Below are positions 22,427 through 33,626 of a DNA stretch of 64,000 nucleotides, piece after piece (position 1 is the stretch's first letter; each line of letters opens with the position of its first letter). Position numbers and translations under genes: made by a program. This DNA is from Petunia secreta (lineage: Eukaryota > Streptophyta > Magnoliopsida > Solanales > Solanaceae), in assembly GCA_029990175.1 (NCBI GenBank), contig JARKIP010000021.1, positions 18,171,501 through 18,235,500 of the forward strand. The letters are read 5' to 3'. The notes under the pieces were generated by a model. The model was not told the origin of the DNA, did no database searches, and saw only the letters and a program-made list of their open reading frames with translations.

Positions 22427-24296
22427 TTAGAACTGGGGAATATCAGGGATGTAAAAGTGAGCAAGCAACAAGGCGAGGCGACGCAAGTTTCCTTCTCTTT
22501 CACTCTCCAGCTCTGCATCCAGCCTTGTGGTTTCAACATTCATCCACGCCAGCTCATCATTTTTTCTTTCAAGCTGCCTCCTGAACCCCTCAATTCTCCG
22601 CTCTACTCTGTTGTTCCTCCTTTCCTCAGCATCATCCTCCATATGCTTCGGTTCATTAGCAGGTTCACCATCCAACACATAGTCACAGGACTTTAGAATG
22701 TTCCTCCCAAACAAGTCATTGCGGTCCGGCTCTGTCCACTTACCAGCAGGCACCCCAAACCCATAGACCAGCGCATATTTGCCTAACCGCATATCAGCTA
22801 CTCTACCAATGTGCTTGATCATCAATTCAGGCAGATTAATACGAGCCTCTCGATCTAGCAGGTCCATATAGGTCATATCCAGAAAGTTGGCCTCACTCCT
22901 CCTCTCTGACCTCTGCAACAGGTTCTTCAGCACAAATTCAAAAAGCAACTGGTAGAAGGGTTGCATTTCCTTCTTCTTAACTTGTGTAGCCCTTGCCAGT
23001 CTAGGTCTCCCTGCAAATTTCCAGGTCACCTCTAAAGCATAAACACCATCTCCTCTAGCCGGCCACGAGTTCCTCGTGTACTCGCCGTTGCCCTGAGAGG
23101 GAACACCCAAAATCTCTCCAAGTTCCACACTATCAAACTGAATTACCAGCCCCTTGACGATGGTAGTCACAATACGTTCACTCACTGTGCAATTGGAATA
23201 AAATTCTCGAACCTCTTGCTCCCTCAGCTTTCTAGCACCATCACTGAATAGGTTCAACCAACCTTGAGCTCTCAACTTAGCACCAAGTTGAGTCATACCC
23301 TCTAGCTCCAGGTCAGTTAGAATTTTACCCTTCATCATTGGTAGACCTCTAAAGTAGGCCACCCTCCTCTTCTTGTCTTCTTTATCATCACCAATCATCA
23401 ACTTTGATTTGGAACCTCTCCTGCGAACCTCAGGTTCCTCCACAATCTTCTCCTGCTGGTCTCTCACAGAACCTCGAGTAGCAGGTCTCCTAGTATGACT
23501 CACTGTCTTTCTGCTGCTTTCTCCCATACCCTCTGCATCTCCAGAACTTCCCATTTTGGAACTACCTACAAATTCTCCTCCCTTTACTCTCCTCTGTTCC
23601 TTCACCACCACAACATCAGTCTCACTGGAGGAACCTTCACTAGCTTGAGGAGTGGGATTGGCCTCAGGAAACATAGCATCTAAAGGCTCAGTAAAACCTA
23701 CACCTTCTACATTCTCTTCCACATAATCATCAATATCTCTCAGATCTGCGTCATCACCTGCTACAGAACCAGAAAACGAACCAGGTTCTTTCTCAGGTTC
23801 CTTAGCAGGTTCAGCAGATTTTCCTTCTCCCTTGTCACTAACGGTCTTTTCTACCATAGGAACTGTCTCAGGAACAGGTTCCTCAACTGTATTTACAGTT
23901 TCTTTAGTAACAACAACAACGGCCTCTGTTTCGATAATTTTTTCAGGACTTTCTACACCTACCTTCTCCTATTTCTCCTACTTCGTTCACAACATTTTCT
24001 TCTAAATCTACAGGCATAGAGAGTATACTAGTATCGACAACTACAGTACCAGTAGGAGAACTAGGGTTTACCTTTTCAGTTTCTTGAACCGTCTCCATGA
24101 TCACTTCCTCCGTACCAGTTTCTGGAACACTTTCCCCCTTACTAGTTGCTTCCTCTGACAACTTCTTCTGTCTCAATAACTTCCTTTCCATAGACACAGA
24201 ACGACTCGCAGCTAGTTGCTTTGCCTTTTGATTTAGTTTAGATAATTTGAGTTTTGGAGAAGAAAGTTGAGAGTCTACTTTGGAACTGGTCGACAT
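22427..24296 (-). pseudogene. SIRE-like extra 3' ORF with putative plant transposon-protein domain
   Basis: It begins at an ATG at 24296 (MSTSSKVDSQ), reads to about 23960, shifts frame by one base, and continues in the frame that contains 23857 to the stop at 22427; the total is about 620 codons. The N-terminal half is lysine-rich, then acidic with repeated EEPV/PET-type motifs. The C-terminal half (EFYSNCTVSER, IQFDSVELGEILG, PFYQLLFEFVLKNLLPRSERR-like) matches the Pfam family I remember as 'putative plant transposon protein' (PF20167). An arginine-rich, probably coiled-coil tail follows. It lies downstream of pol on the same strand, where SIRE elements often carry an additional, so-called env-like ORF. 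I see no signal peptide or membrane segment, so an envelope role is not supported. Its function is unknown. Confidence 0.7.
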
Positions 24297-24812
24297 TTTT
24301 TTTCTTTACAGAGAATTGTGCTTTAGAGAGAGACAAATGTTTTGAGAGAGTTTTTAATTTTTTTCGGCCAGTAGAAATAATTTTTTTGATCAAGTAGTGG
24401 AATAATGAAGGGTTTAGGTTTATCGGGAAGGGGAACCGGTTGATGGGATACGAAAAAGCTGCTTTTCATTATGACGTATAGCAGCTGACGCCATTATAGT
24501 TCAAAGAATTTGAATTTTAAAAGCTTACACTAATCCGGCGCCAAGTAAGGATGATTGGTAACAAATTAGGCCACGTAAGACAACATTATATTCAGTAAGT
24601 AACATAGACTGTGTACCTGAAAGTCCATGCACTAGTTTTATCAATAATATCCTTTAATTCAGATTCGCTAGTATATAAGCCATGAAAACAGGTTCCAAAC
24701 AGGTTAGAAAGCAAAACAAATAAGTTTTCACATTTAGAATCAACTAAGCAAAGTTAAGCTAAGTAAAAATAAGGAAACTTCACTAGCCGATCATTGGGAG
24801 AACCAGGTGCTG
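24297..24812 (-). other. Spacer between pol and the extra ORF of the SIRE-like element
   Basis: About 500 bases without a supported reading frame, AT-rich near the extra ORF's start (24300-24370). It could contain the leader or splice acceptor for the extra ORF, but nothing specific is visible. Confidence 0.5.
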
Positions 24813-26722
24813 CTTCGTTCACTGTATCTTGGTCATCCCTAGCTCAAGCTTGTTCTTTTCAAATTGTACCATGTTCAATGCCTTAGTGAAGATATCAGCA
24901 ATTTGGTCCTAAGTCCTGCAAAAGTTCATAGTAATTAGGCCTTTCTCAACATTGTCCTTTAGAAAGTGATGCCTAATATCAATGTGCTTTGTTCTCTTGT
25001 GCTGGACCGCGTTCTTGGCAATATTGACTGCATTGGTATTGTCACAAAAGATTGGAACTGGTCCACACTTGATTCCAAAGTCCTCCAGCTGCTGCTTGAT
25101 CCATAATAACTGTGAACAACATAAAGCAGCTGCTACATATTCAGCTTCAGCTGTGGATAATGCCACTAAATTTTGTTTCTTTATAGCCCATGAAACTAAA
25201 CAAGGACCTAGGAAGTGTGCCATCCCAGATGTACTTTTCCTATCAACCAAGTGACCAGCATAGTCAGCATCTGCATACCCAATTAGATCAAAACTTCTAC
25301 CTTTTGGGTACCATAAGCCAAGATCTTGAGTTCCTTTCAAATATCTCAAGATTCTCTTGACTGCAGTTAAGTGTGACTCCTTTGGTTTTGACTGGAACCT
25401 TGCACGCAATCTCACACTATAAACAATATCTTGACAACTTGCAGTTAAATACAACAAAGAACCAATCATTCCTCTGTACTTAGTTTTATCGATTGAAGCA
25501 CCAGTTTCATCCAGATCTATCTTCGTTCCAGGAGCAATGGGTGTGTTCATATCCTTAGCAGTCTTCATATCATACTTCTTTAACAGCTCTTTGATGTACT
25601 TCTGCTGGTAGATCATTGTGCCTTCCTGAGATTGCTTGATTTGTAAGACTAAGAAGAAATTTAGCTCACGCATCATACTCATCTCAAATTCACTTCCCAT
25701 CAGGTCGGCAAACTCCTTGCAGAGGTTCTCATTAGTAGCACCAAAGATGAAGTCGTCTACATACACTTGAACAATCAGCAGGTCCTTGGATTTCTTCCTT
25801 AAAACAAAGTATTGTATATCTTACCTCTTGTAAACCCATTCTTCAATAAGAACCCAAACAACCTTTCATGCCAAGCCCTAGGAGCCTGTTTCAACCCATA
25901 CAATGCCTTGTCAAGTTTGTAGACATGATCAGGACACTCTGTACTTTAAAAGCCAGGTGGTTGAACCACATACACCTCTTCATTCAAATAACCATTAAGG
26001 AATGCACTCTTCACATCCATCTAGTACAGCTTAAACTCCATGTAAGCTACAAAAGCAATAAGCATCCTAATGGCCTCCATTCTTGCAATAGGTGCAAAGG
26101 TTTCATCATAATCGATTCCTTCTTCTTGACTATAACCTTGAACCACCAGTCTTGCCTTGTTCCTTGTCACTATGCCATGTTTATCTAGTTTGTTTCTAAA
26201 TACCCATTTAGTACCAATGATGGACCTGTCCGTTGGTCGAGGGACCAGGTGCCATACCTTACTTCATTCAAACTGATGAAGTTCCTCTTGCATCGCAATC
26301 ACCCAGTCTGGATCCTCAAGTGCTTCTCGTACATTCTTTTGTTCTATTGAGGACAGAAACGCAATGAATGCACAGAAGTTCTTCAAAGCTCTTCTGGTAA
26401 CAACTCCAGTGTTTAGATCAGACATGAGGTTCTCCAGTGGATGAGAACTTTGATATTTCCAAGGTTTAGGCTGAATCTGTTGAGTGTCGTTTCCAGGAGG
26501 ATCTGAGCCATCTAACTCTTCTTCATCTTGCTCTTCAGTTTCCCCTGTCTGATTGCCTTCTAGTTCCCCCTGAGTTTGATCCTTACCATCCTGATTACTT
26601 TTAACTCCGTTCAAATTCTCAGGGTCTTCAGCAGGTTCATCTCTTGCAAGACCGATCTCCTGATCGTCTATCTTCTTGTCTTTTTGTAACACTTTCAGAT
26701 TCATCAAATACCACATGCACAC
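24813..26722 (-). pseudogene. SIRE-like pol: linker, reverse transcriptase and RNase H, broken
   Basis: 26722 to 26264 encodes an acidic linker and the start of RT (DWVIAMQEELHQFE) and ends in a TGA. From about 26260 to 25767 the RT N-terminal half is recognisable (a WHLVPRP-like and a YGLKQAPRAWHERL-like segment) but broken by several stops and frame changes. From 25766 to 24909 the frame is open again, with the catalytic YVDD, then GSLLYLTASCQDI and copia RNase H (STAEAEYVAA, CDNTNAV, HIDIRHHFL). A TAG follows FCRT, after which the usual C-terminus (DQIADIFTKAL) continues to about 24813. RT and RNase H copy the element's RNA into DNA; this copy cannot make the full enzyme. Confidence 0.85.
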
Positions 26723-28706
26723 TTTCTTCTACAGTCAGGGTCCTCTTGTTGAACTCTTTATAAGCTTTACTTTGTGAAGAGTATCCTAAGAAGATGGCTT
26801 CATCACTTCTAGCATCAAACTTCCCTAGAGGTTCTTTCCTATTGTTATGCACGAAACATTTGCACCCAAACGCTCTGAGATGTGCAATATTAGGTTTCCT
26901 GCCTCTGATCAGCTCATAGAGAGTTTTCTCTAGCAAAGGACGGATATAACATCGAGTCAGTAAGTAGCAAGCGGTGTTGACTGCTTCAGCCCAAAAATTC
27001 TTTGATAAACCGCTTGACAGCAACATTGTTCTAGCCATGTCTTCCAAGGACCTGTTCTTCCTTTCAACTACACCATTCTGCTGAGGGGTCCTTGGTGCAG
27101 AGAAGTTGTGATCCACACCATGTTTGTTACAATATTCAGTAAACTTAGCATTCTCAAATTCTGTACCATGGTCGGACCTTATACTTACTAGTTGAAGCCC
27201 CAGTTTCTTCTGATTGACTCTGACCCACTCCTTGAACATATCATATGCTTCATCTTTAGATCTGAGGAACAAGGTCCATGTGTATCTGGAGTAGTCATCA
27301 ACTATTACCATTACGAATCTCTTACCTCCTCTGCTCCTTACCCTCGTTGGTCCATACAAGTCCATGTGAACCAGCTCAAGTGGTTTAGAAGTACTAACCA
27401 CTTTCTTTGACTTGAATGAAGATCTTACATGTTTCCCCCTCACACAAGCATCACAAATCTTGATGTCATTGAACCTCTTGCTTGGCATTCCACGAACCAA
27501 GTCCGTTGAGACCAACTTATTCAATTGAGTCAAGCTTGCATGTCCTAGTCTCTTGTGCCACAACTGACTATCATTCTCCAGCACATTCAGACAAGTCAAA
27601 TTATTTTCAGGAAGAGACCCTAATGTCACCTTGTACACATTGTTAGCTCGTTTCCCTTCCATTATCACTTCACCAGTATGCAGGTTCTTTATAGTGCAAC
27701 CTACAGATGTGAAACTCACTGAGTTTCCTCTATCACATAGTTGAGAGATACTTAGAAGATTGTGCCTCAATCCATCCACACAGAGTACATTGTCAATAAC
27801 ATGATTGAGGGATCTCCCAACTTTTCCAATACCAACAATTTCACCGCTCTTGCCTCCTCCAAAAGCCGCACTACCCCCTTGAAACGCTGCGAGTGAGAGA
27901 AAGTTTCTTATATCTCCTGTCATGTGCCTGGAACACCCACTATCGAGAATCCAGCTTGGGTTGTTCCATCTCACTCCAGCCTCAGGTGTATCATCAATTG
28001 AGGGTTCATTATCAGCCATTAGTGCCAAAGGAGAATCATCTTCTGGTTCTTCTTCTTCTTCTTCATCACTTTCGCTTTCAGAAGGTCCCCATGTTGCGTA
28101 GAATGCCTCTTTATTTTTTCTCCTTAATGCTTTGAAGTTGGGAGAACGTTTGTTCTTCTTAGGTTCATTCTCCTTTGAAGCCCCAGACCTTTTCCACTCA
28201 ATATCCCACAATGGGCAGTCCTTTATAGCATGATCCTTCTTGTTACACTTAAAACACCCTGAGTAGTCAGGATTTTCAATTATGTTGTTCTTGGCGGGAG
28301 TAGCTTTGGTCCTTCTTCCTTCGAAGCCTAAAGTTTTTCGTACTGCATTGACCAAGGCATGCTCAGTTACTTCATACTTAGAACCTCCAGTTTCCTCTAG
28401 AGCTAAGTTCTTCTCCTTCTTGGGTTCCACCTTCATCCTTGATTGTTTCATAAGCTCATGGGTTTTCAGACTACCAACGTGTTCATCTAGCTCAATCTTG
28501 TCCAGTTCCTTGGACTCAATGATACCTGTAACCTTTGATTCCCATGAATCAGGTAGAATCCTGGTCACTTTTTCGACCAAATCTTCATTAGTTAGAATCA
28601 TACCTAATGACTTCATCTCGTTTGTTATGATTGTGAACCTGGTCATAGTATCCTGGATAGACTCAGATTCACCCATAGCAAACAACTCGAACTTTCTTTT
28701 CAGCAT
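26637..28706 (-). pseudogene. SIRE-like gag C-terminus, protease and integrase (open 689-codon segment)
   Basis: Reading right to left: gag with a CCHC zinc knuckle (CFKCNKKDHAIKDC, about residue 150), and the aspartic protease motif WILDSGCSRHMTGD (about 255). The GAG-pre-integrase motif LWHKRLGHASL comes at about 383. The integrase catalytic core has its D in HMDLYGP, D in RSDHGTEFE and E in GVVERKNR (about 445-560). Integrase inserts the cDNA into the genome. The frame is lost near 26640-26720, just before the RT linker. The N-terminus of gag lies upstream and carries two stops. Confidence 0.88.
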
Positions 28707-29102
28707 CTGGATCCTTGACTTCTTTACACGTGAAGTTCCTTCATGAGCAGTTTGTAGAGCATCCCAAATTTATTTTGCAGTCTTGTATGAAGAAACTCTG
28801 TTGTATTCATCAGGACCAGGTCCACATATGATGAGCCTCTTAGCTTTTGCATTCTTCTCCACCATCTTTAAATCAGCATCAGTATACTCAGATATCTCTT
28901 GGGGAACAGTTTGCTGATTGGGTGGCTTTCCAACAGTTTTGCTGGGAATAAGAGGTCCATCCTTATTAATAATCCATAGCTAAAAGTCTTCAGCTTGAAT
29001 AAAGTCTTCCATTCTGCCTTTCCACCATCCATAGTATTGGCCATTGAATTGAGGAGGCCTGTTGACAGATTGTCCTTCGGTGATTATCGGTGGTGCACTC
29101 AT
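28707..29102 (-). pseudogene. SIRE-like gag N-terminus, with two nonsense codons
   Basis: A start ATG at 29102 (MSAPPIITEGQSVNRPPQFNG) is followed by YYGWWKGRM, typical of SIRE-lineage gag. In-frame stops occur at AEDF* (about 28981) and TAK*IWDAL (about 28770). The downstream part of the same protein is the open segment ending at 26637. Gag forms the virus-like particle; this copy is inactive. Confidence 0.8.
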
Positions 29103-29144
29103 TGTTCAGATCCTTCTCAAGATGTTAATCTTTCTTCGAGAGAA

Positions 29145-29160
29145 CCAGCTCTAATACCAC
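29145..29160 (-). other. Primer-binding site of the SIRE-like element
   Basis: The minus-strand sequence tggtattagagctgg starts four bases from the LTR end. Plant copia sites for initiator tRNA-Met usually read TGGTATCAGAGC, so there is one substitution. Confidence 0.8.
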
Positions 29161-29164
29161 TTGT

Positions 29165-30112
29165 TGCACTTGGTGCACCTTTGTAAGACACTAGAGGAGA
29201 GGGTGAATAGTGTCCTTACCCAATTTTCGAATTCTAAAACTTGCTTTTAACTTTCTGCGCCTAACTCAAAAAGAACCAGGTTCCTTGCAAGTTTCACCTA
29301 TCTCTGAAACTAAACAAATTGCGGAAACGTAAAGAACACAGATATTTTTACGTGGAAAAATCCTTGCTCAAGGGATAAAAAACCACGACCCAAACTCTTG
29401 GGATTTCAACTCTTCCACTAAAGGAAAACCCGAGCAAGTTTTAGACTACAACGTAATGTAATCAAGGAACTAGAACCCCCTAGTACCTAGAACCTTCCAA
29501 GCCACATGTTAGCTGGTAAGGTTACCTATACTTAACCTTAAAAGTAATCTCTACTATATGCTTCTAAACAAGCGAATAGATTACAACTCAATAGCCTATA
29601 ACAAAGAAACTAAAATAACAGATTTATCTATGAAACTGCTCCTTCGTAAGGTTCTGCCGCTCAGTCTTTCTTCTTGCACACAAAGCTTCCCACGATCCGA
29701 TTGTACTTGATATGCTCTGTTGAGATGTCTTTTGTGCGTTTTGATTCTGGCCAAGTTAACTTGTATATATAAGAACTAGACTTAGCCGGATCCAACTAAG
29801 TTGAGGAATTCTTTTCCACTTTGAAATCAGTTTAAACAAGGTTACCCATATTTCCTTATTTAAAACCTAAGTTAATTTGCCTTATGTTCCAATCCATTGT
29901 CGTTTAGGAACCGCGTCCTTCTCAGCACCGCCTCTAGCTTCTTCTACTTCCGGTAGGATTGGAACTTTGACTCCAGCCGTTCACTTCTTTCCTTTTTCAA
30001 CTCTGACTTAATCATCTCGTTGAAGAAATGGTCTTCTCACTTCGACTGTGAACCTTTTCGTGGTCCACTTAGCACCAGGTCCTTTGTTATCTTCAAAACT
30101 CATCCTTCAACA
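29165..30112 (-). mobile_element. 5' LTR (right) of the SIRE-like element
   Basis: It is 948 bp and collinear with 15421-16368. A minus-strand TATA-like stretch (ttatatatacaa) lies at about 29762-29773, about 340 bases from the LTR's outer end. Transcription should proceed leftward into gag. Confidence 0.9.
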
Positions 30113-31019
30113 TTTTCTCCTACAACAAAGTCCTTTGAACCATCAGCATATGACACCAAGAGCATTCAGACAGCCCTAATACCGTACAACCTGCATTATC
30201 CCTACACGAGAGTCACAACAACGAAATCTGATCACTATACAACCGAAGCCGACAAAACTCACAACCTCACACTGCACCCAATTCACACGATAAAACAACC
30301 TCCCATCTGTCAAGACTTTCAACAACAACCTTAGCAGGCTCAACACAATCAAGGATAGACCCAAAAGACAAAACCTCACGCCTTCATTCCATTTAGCCCA
30401 ATCAAATGACATTGCGACCAGCAGACAAACTACTCCCTGGGTACCTATTTCTCAATTCGATCCGACAAGATCTAAACTCATCACTCAAACATTCCCTACC
30501 ATGACACCGCAAGACATCCAACACTGAAACACAAAGTCCAGAGTCCGATTGACCAAACCAAGACAATAGTACAACAAGAACCAACAAAGGGAAAGTCTAA
30601 CCCCCAAACCACACACACACTTTCCACAAAAGCCAATCCATCAAAGTTAGCTCCCTGACTGTCGAAAAGAAAGGCACGAAACATGAAGGCTTTCTGTCAC
30701 AACCTAAGACAAATATCATTTTTGACAACCTTCAAATCCGGAAAAATCCAAATATCAAATTCTAGTCTGAGTATGCAAAATATCCACATACTCATAGTCA
30801 TCAATACATCCAATCGTCACACTAAAGGGCGAATGCAGAGTTTAGCCAATACATTTGGTGTTCAGTGCAATGCAACCACCTTTTCTTCCAAAAGAAACAA
30901 ACTTGACACTGGGACAGAAAGTTTTTAGGTCCCCTCAAAAATTTCAAGAAAAGTCCTTACAACAGCAACATGATAGCCTCTTTAGCACATCACATGACAT
31001 AACAATAGCACTCTACTTG
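30113..31019 (+). other. Ogre-like internal DNA right of the SIRE insertion
   Basis: No supported coding region; short open stretches are not matched by any domain I know. It continues the Ogre-like element interrupted at 15420, since 'gaaaacattttct' there continues as 'cctacaacaaag' here. Confidence 0.5.
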
Positions 31020-31965
31020 TTCCACTTTACTCTTGATGCATCGACTGAGGGTACACAGCCCGATGTCAAATTATGCACTTTAAATTAGCTAAGGGTACAC
31101 AGCACGAAGCATCGGCTAAGGGTACACAGTCCGATATCGATTTGCATTTACATTAGCTGAGGGTACACAGTCCGAAGCGTCGGTTGAGGGTACACAACCC
31201 GATATCGATTTACATTTAAATTAGCTGAGGGTACACAGCCCGAAGCGTCGGTTGAGGGTACACAGCCTGATATCGATTTGTATTTAAATCAGTTGAGGGT
31301 ACACAGCCCGATATCGATTTGCATTTAAATTAGTTGAGGGTACACAGCCCAAGGTGCAGATTGAGGGTACACAGCCCGATATCGATTTGCATTTAAATTA
31401 GCTGAGGGTACACAGCCCGAAGCGTCGGTTGGGAGTACACAGCCCGATATCGATTTGCATTTACATTAGCTGAGGGTACACAGCCCGAAGCGTCGGTTGA
31501 GGGTACACAACCCGATATCGATTTTCATTTAAATTAGCTGAGGGTACACAGCCCGAAGCATCGGTTGAGGGTACACACCCCGATATCAATTTTATTTTAA
31601 ATTAGCTGAGGGTATATAGCCCGATTCGTCGGTTGAGGGTACACAGCCCGATATCGATTTGCATTTCAATTAGCTGAGGGTACACAGCCCGAGGCGTCGA
31701 TTGAGGGTACACATCCCGATATCGATTTGCATTTCAATTAGCTGAGTGTACACAGCCTGAAGGGTCGATTGAGGGCACATAGCCCGATATCGATTTGCAT
31801 TCAAATTTTGCGGAGGGTACACAACTCGATGAATCGAAAGAGGGTACACAGCCCGATGTCGAAACTAAAATCGCGGAGGGTACACAGCCCGGTGAAAATT
31901 TTGACATTGTAACAGGAAGACAGTCTGGGAGGTAGATAGCCCGTTGAAAGGACAACATGATAAAG
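31020..31965 (+). repeat. 3' untranslated tandem repeat of the Ogre-like element
   Basis: The motif gagggtacacagcccga recurs about 25 times. It alternates between a 'gcgtcggtt' context and a 'tatcgatttgcatttaaattagct' context, giving compound units of about 70-100 bases; the right end (31800-31965) is more diverged. Variable tandem repeats between pol and the 3' LTR are typical of Ogre elements. There is no coding potential I would defend. Confidence 0.9.
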
Positions 31966-33610
31966 GGCAGACAGCCCGGTGAAAGGACAACATGACAAAG
32001 GGTGTGCAACCAAGATGAAAGAATGAAAGGAAACCCTACATGAAGAGATACACAACTCAATACTAAAGGAGTACAGCCCGACGTGACAAGTACACATTTA
32101 AAGGACAAAAAGCAATGGATATACAATCCGGCGTTGCACTGGCAAGATGATCCAATAACAGTTCAGCACGACAAAGCAACTACCTCTTGACGAGAAGCAC
32201 TTAGCAAATGGATATCCCCCAGGGGAGAGGCACACATTCCCTAGCACTGAGCACCTGAAAGCGGACCAGAAAAAAGAGAGCTCAACTCAACAGGGAAGTT
32301 TACTTTATCTTTGTTGTTATATCAATTTGCATTTGTCTTGATTTTGCTATAGGGACTCTCCAATCTCTCGACAAACCCCTGCGTCCCACTCTCACACCTG
32401 CTCCCAAAATCACTACCAATTGTGCAACCACAAAACCTCAAACACACACGAAGCTTCATCCCAAAACCAATTCAAAAGGCCTAATCTTACAGAAAATGTT
32501 TTTGCTACACCCGCGAGCTACCTATTTTTCCGAGTTCCAAAGCACTCAAAGCTACAGTTCCATACTCGCACCAGTGATCTACCTAATCTTTCCTCGCCTA
32601 TTAGGAACCAGCTCTGTGTTCCTTCCTAATCGCGCCTATCTATTTGAATCGTGCATATTCATCGTGCTTTACTCCTCAATATTCCTTAGTTCGTTCAAAA
32701 CAATGTTGAGGCCAAGATGGCTCCTCTATCGAGTTATAGTGGAAAATGTGCCCATGTAAACCCCTCTTTATGGGTGTGTCGTGCACCACATCTTTATAAC
32801 TAGGACGTTTACAAGCCTATTTCACCACACTCGGTCTATCGATGTTATTTCGACTTCGACAACGCCTTTGTCCTACCTGCAAAATACCTATTCTGTCGAA
32901 TTCTGACATGCCCGAAGCCAATCATCTCATACTCCTGCAAGTAATCTGCCTAATCCTTCATCACAAATTAGGATATCATTTAACATCTCTTTCCAATTAA
33001 TACCTACTTTGTCTATTCAAGCCTATATGCGTCAGTCGTGCGTGTCTTCGTGCTTAATCGTGCTCATCCCTGGAGTCGTGCGCATTTATAAAGTTCGCTT
33101 CCCAAAATTCATCCCCTTCAATCAAGGCAATATTGGAGGCGAGGTTACTCATTTATCGAGACGAAATGAAAACTATGTACGTATAAACTCCTTTGTATGG
33201 GTGTGTAGCGCGCCACATTTTCATAACTAGGACAATTATAAGCCTCTTTTCCACGCTCGATCTATTGAGGTTATCTCACCTTCGCTAGTGCCTTTACCTC
33301 ATTCTTCATTTATATCGCCAAAAGGCAAAGCATACACGAATCTAAACTTTACATACTTGGATAAGATTAGTCCTTACATCCGAAATCGAGCGTCATAAAT
33401 ATCTCACACAGGCAACATGTTATTCTAGAACTATACACGGCCCGATTCTCGTGAAACCCGAGATATGTAGGCAACTTAAAGACCGGGATTCGACCAAAAA
33501 ACACCCCCAAAACTCCCATTTTCCCTCTTTAATCATTTTTGCCTACCAGTCGCGACAAAATTGGCTACTCCGTCAACTATCTTTGCCCGAAGACTCTTTC
33601 ATCATCCCCG
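31966..33610 (+). other. 3' untranslated region of the Ogre-like element
   Basis: A diverged direct duplication is visible: 'tgggtgtgt...ccacat..tcataactagga' at about 32771 and again at about 33198, offset 427 bases. Near the end, 'cgagatatgtaggcaac' (about 33460-33476) is a motif I associate with Ogre/Tat 3' regions. No reading frame is supported. Confidence 0.6.
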
Positions 33611-33611
33611 T

Positions 33612-33626
33612 GCAAAGAGGGACAGC
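33612..33626 (+). other. Polypurine tract of the Ogre-like element
   Basis: The sequence caaagagggacagc directly precedes the 3' LTR start TGTTAACACCC. It primes plus-strand synthesis. Confidence 0.8.

Larger units (their letters stand above)
15421..30112 (-). mobile_element. SIRE-like Ty1/copia retrotransposon with tandemly repeated 3' end
   Basis: Matching 948-bp LTRs lie at 15421-16368 and 29165-30112; about 5 of the first 125 bases differ. The primer site (minus strand, 29160 to 29145, tggtattagagctgg) resembles the initiator-tRNA-Met site of plant copia elements, so transcription runs right to left. Gag, protease, integrase, RT and RNase H occur in copia order from 29102 to about 24810, followed by an extra 3' ORF (24296-22427), as SIRE elements often have. 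Between that ORF and the left LTR are three additional partial copies of LTR plus 3' ORF. Flanks share ttttct on both sides, but the left flank has two or three extra t, so the target duplication is imperfect. Gag and pol carry stops and frame changes. Confidence 0.88.

Noticed and set aside
22427..24296. Envelope protein for the SIRE extra ORF
   Set aside because: No signal peptide, no transmembrane segment and no glycoprotein features; the C-terminal domain fits a plant transposon-protein family.
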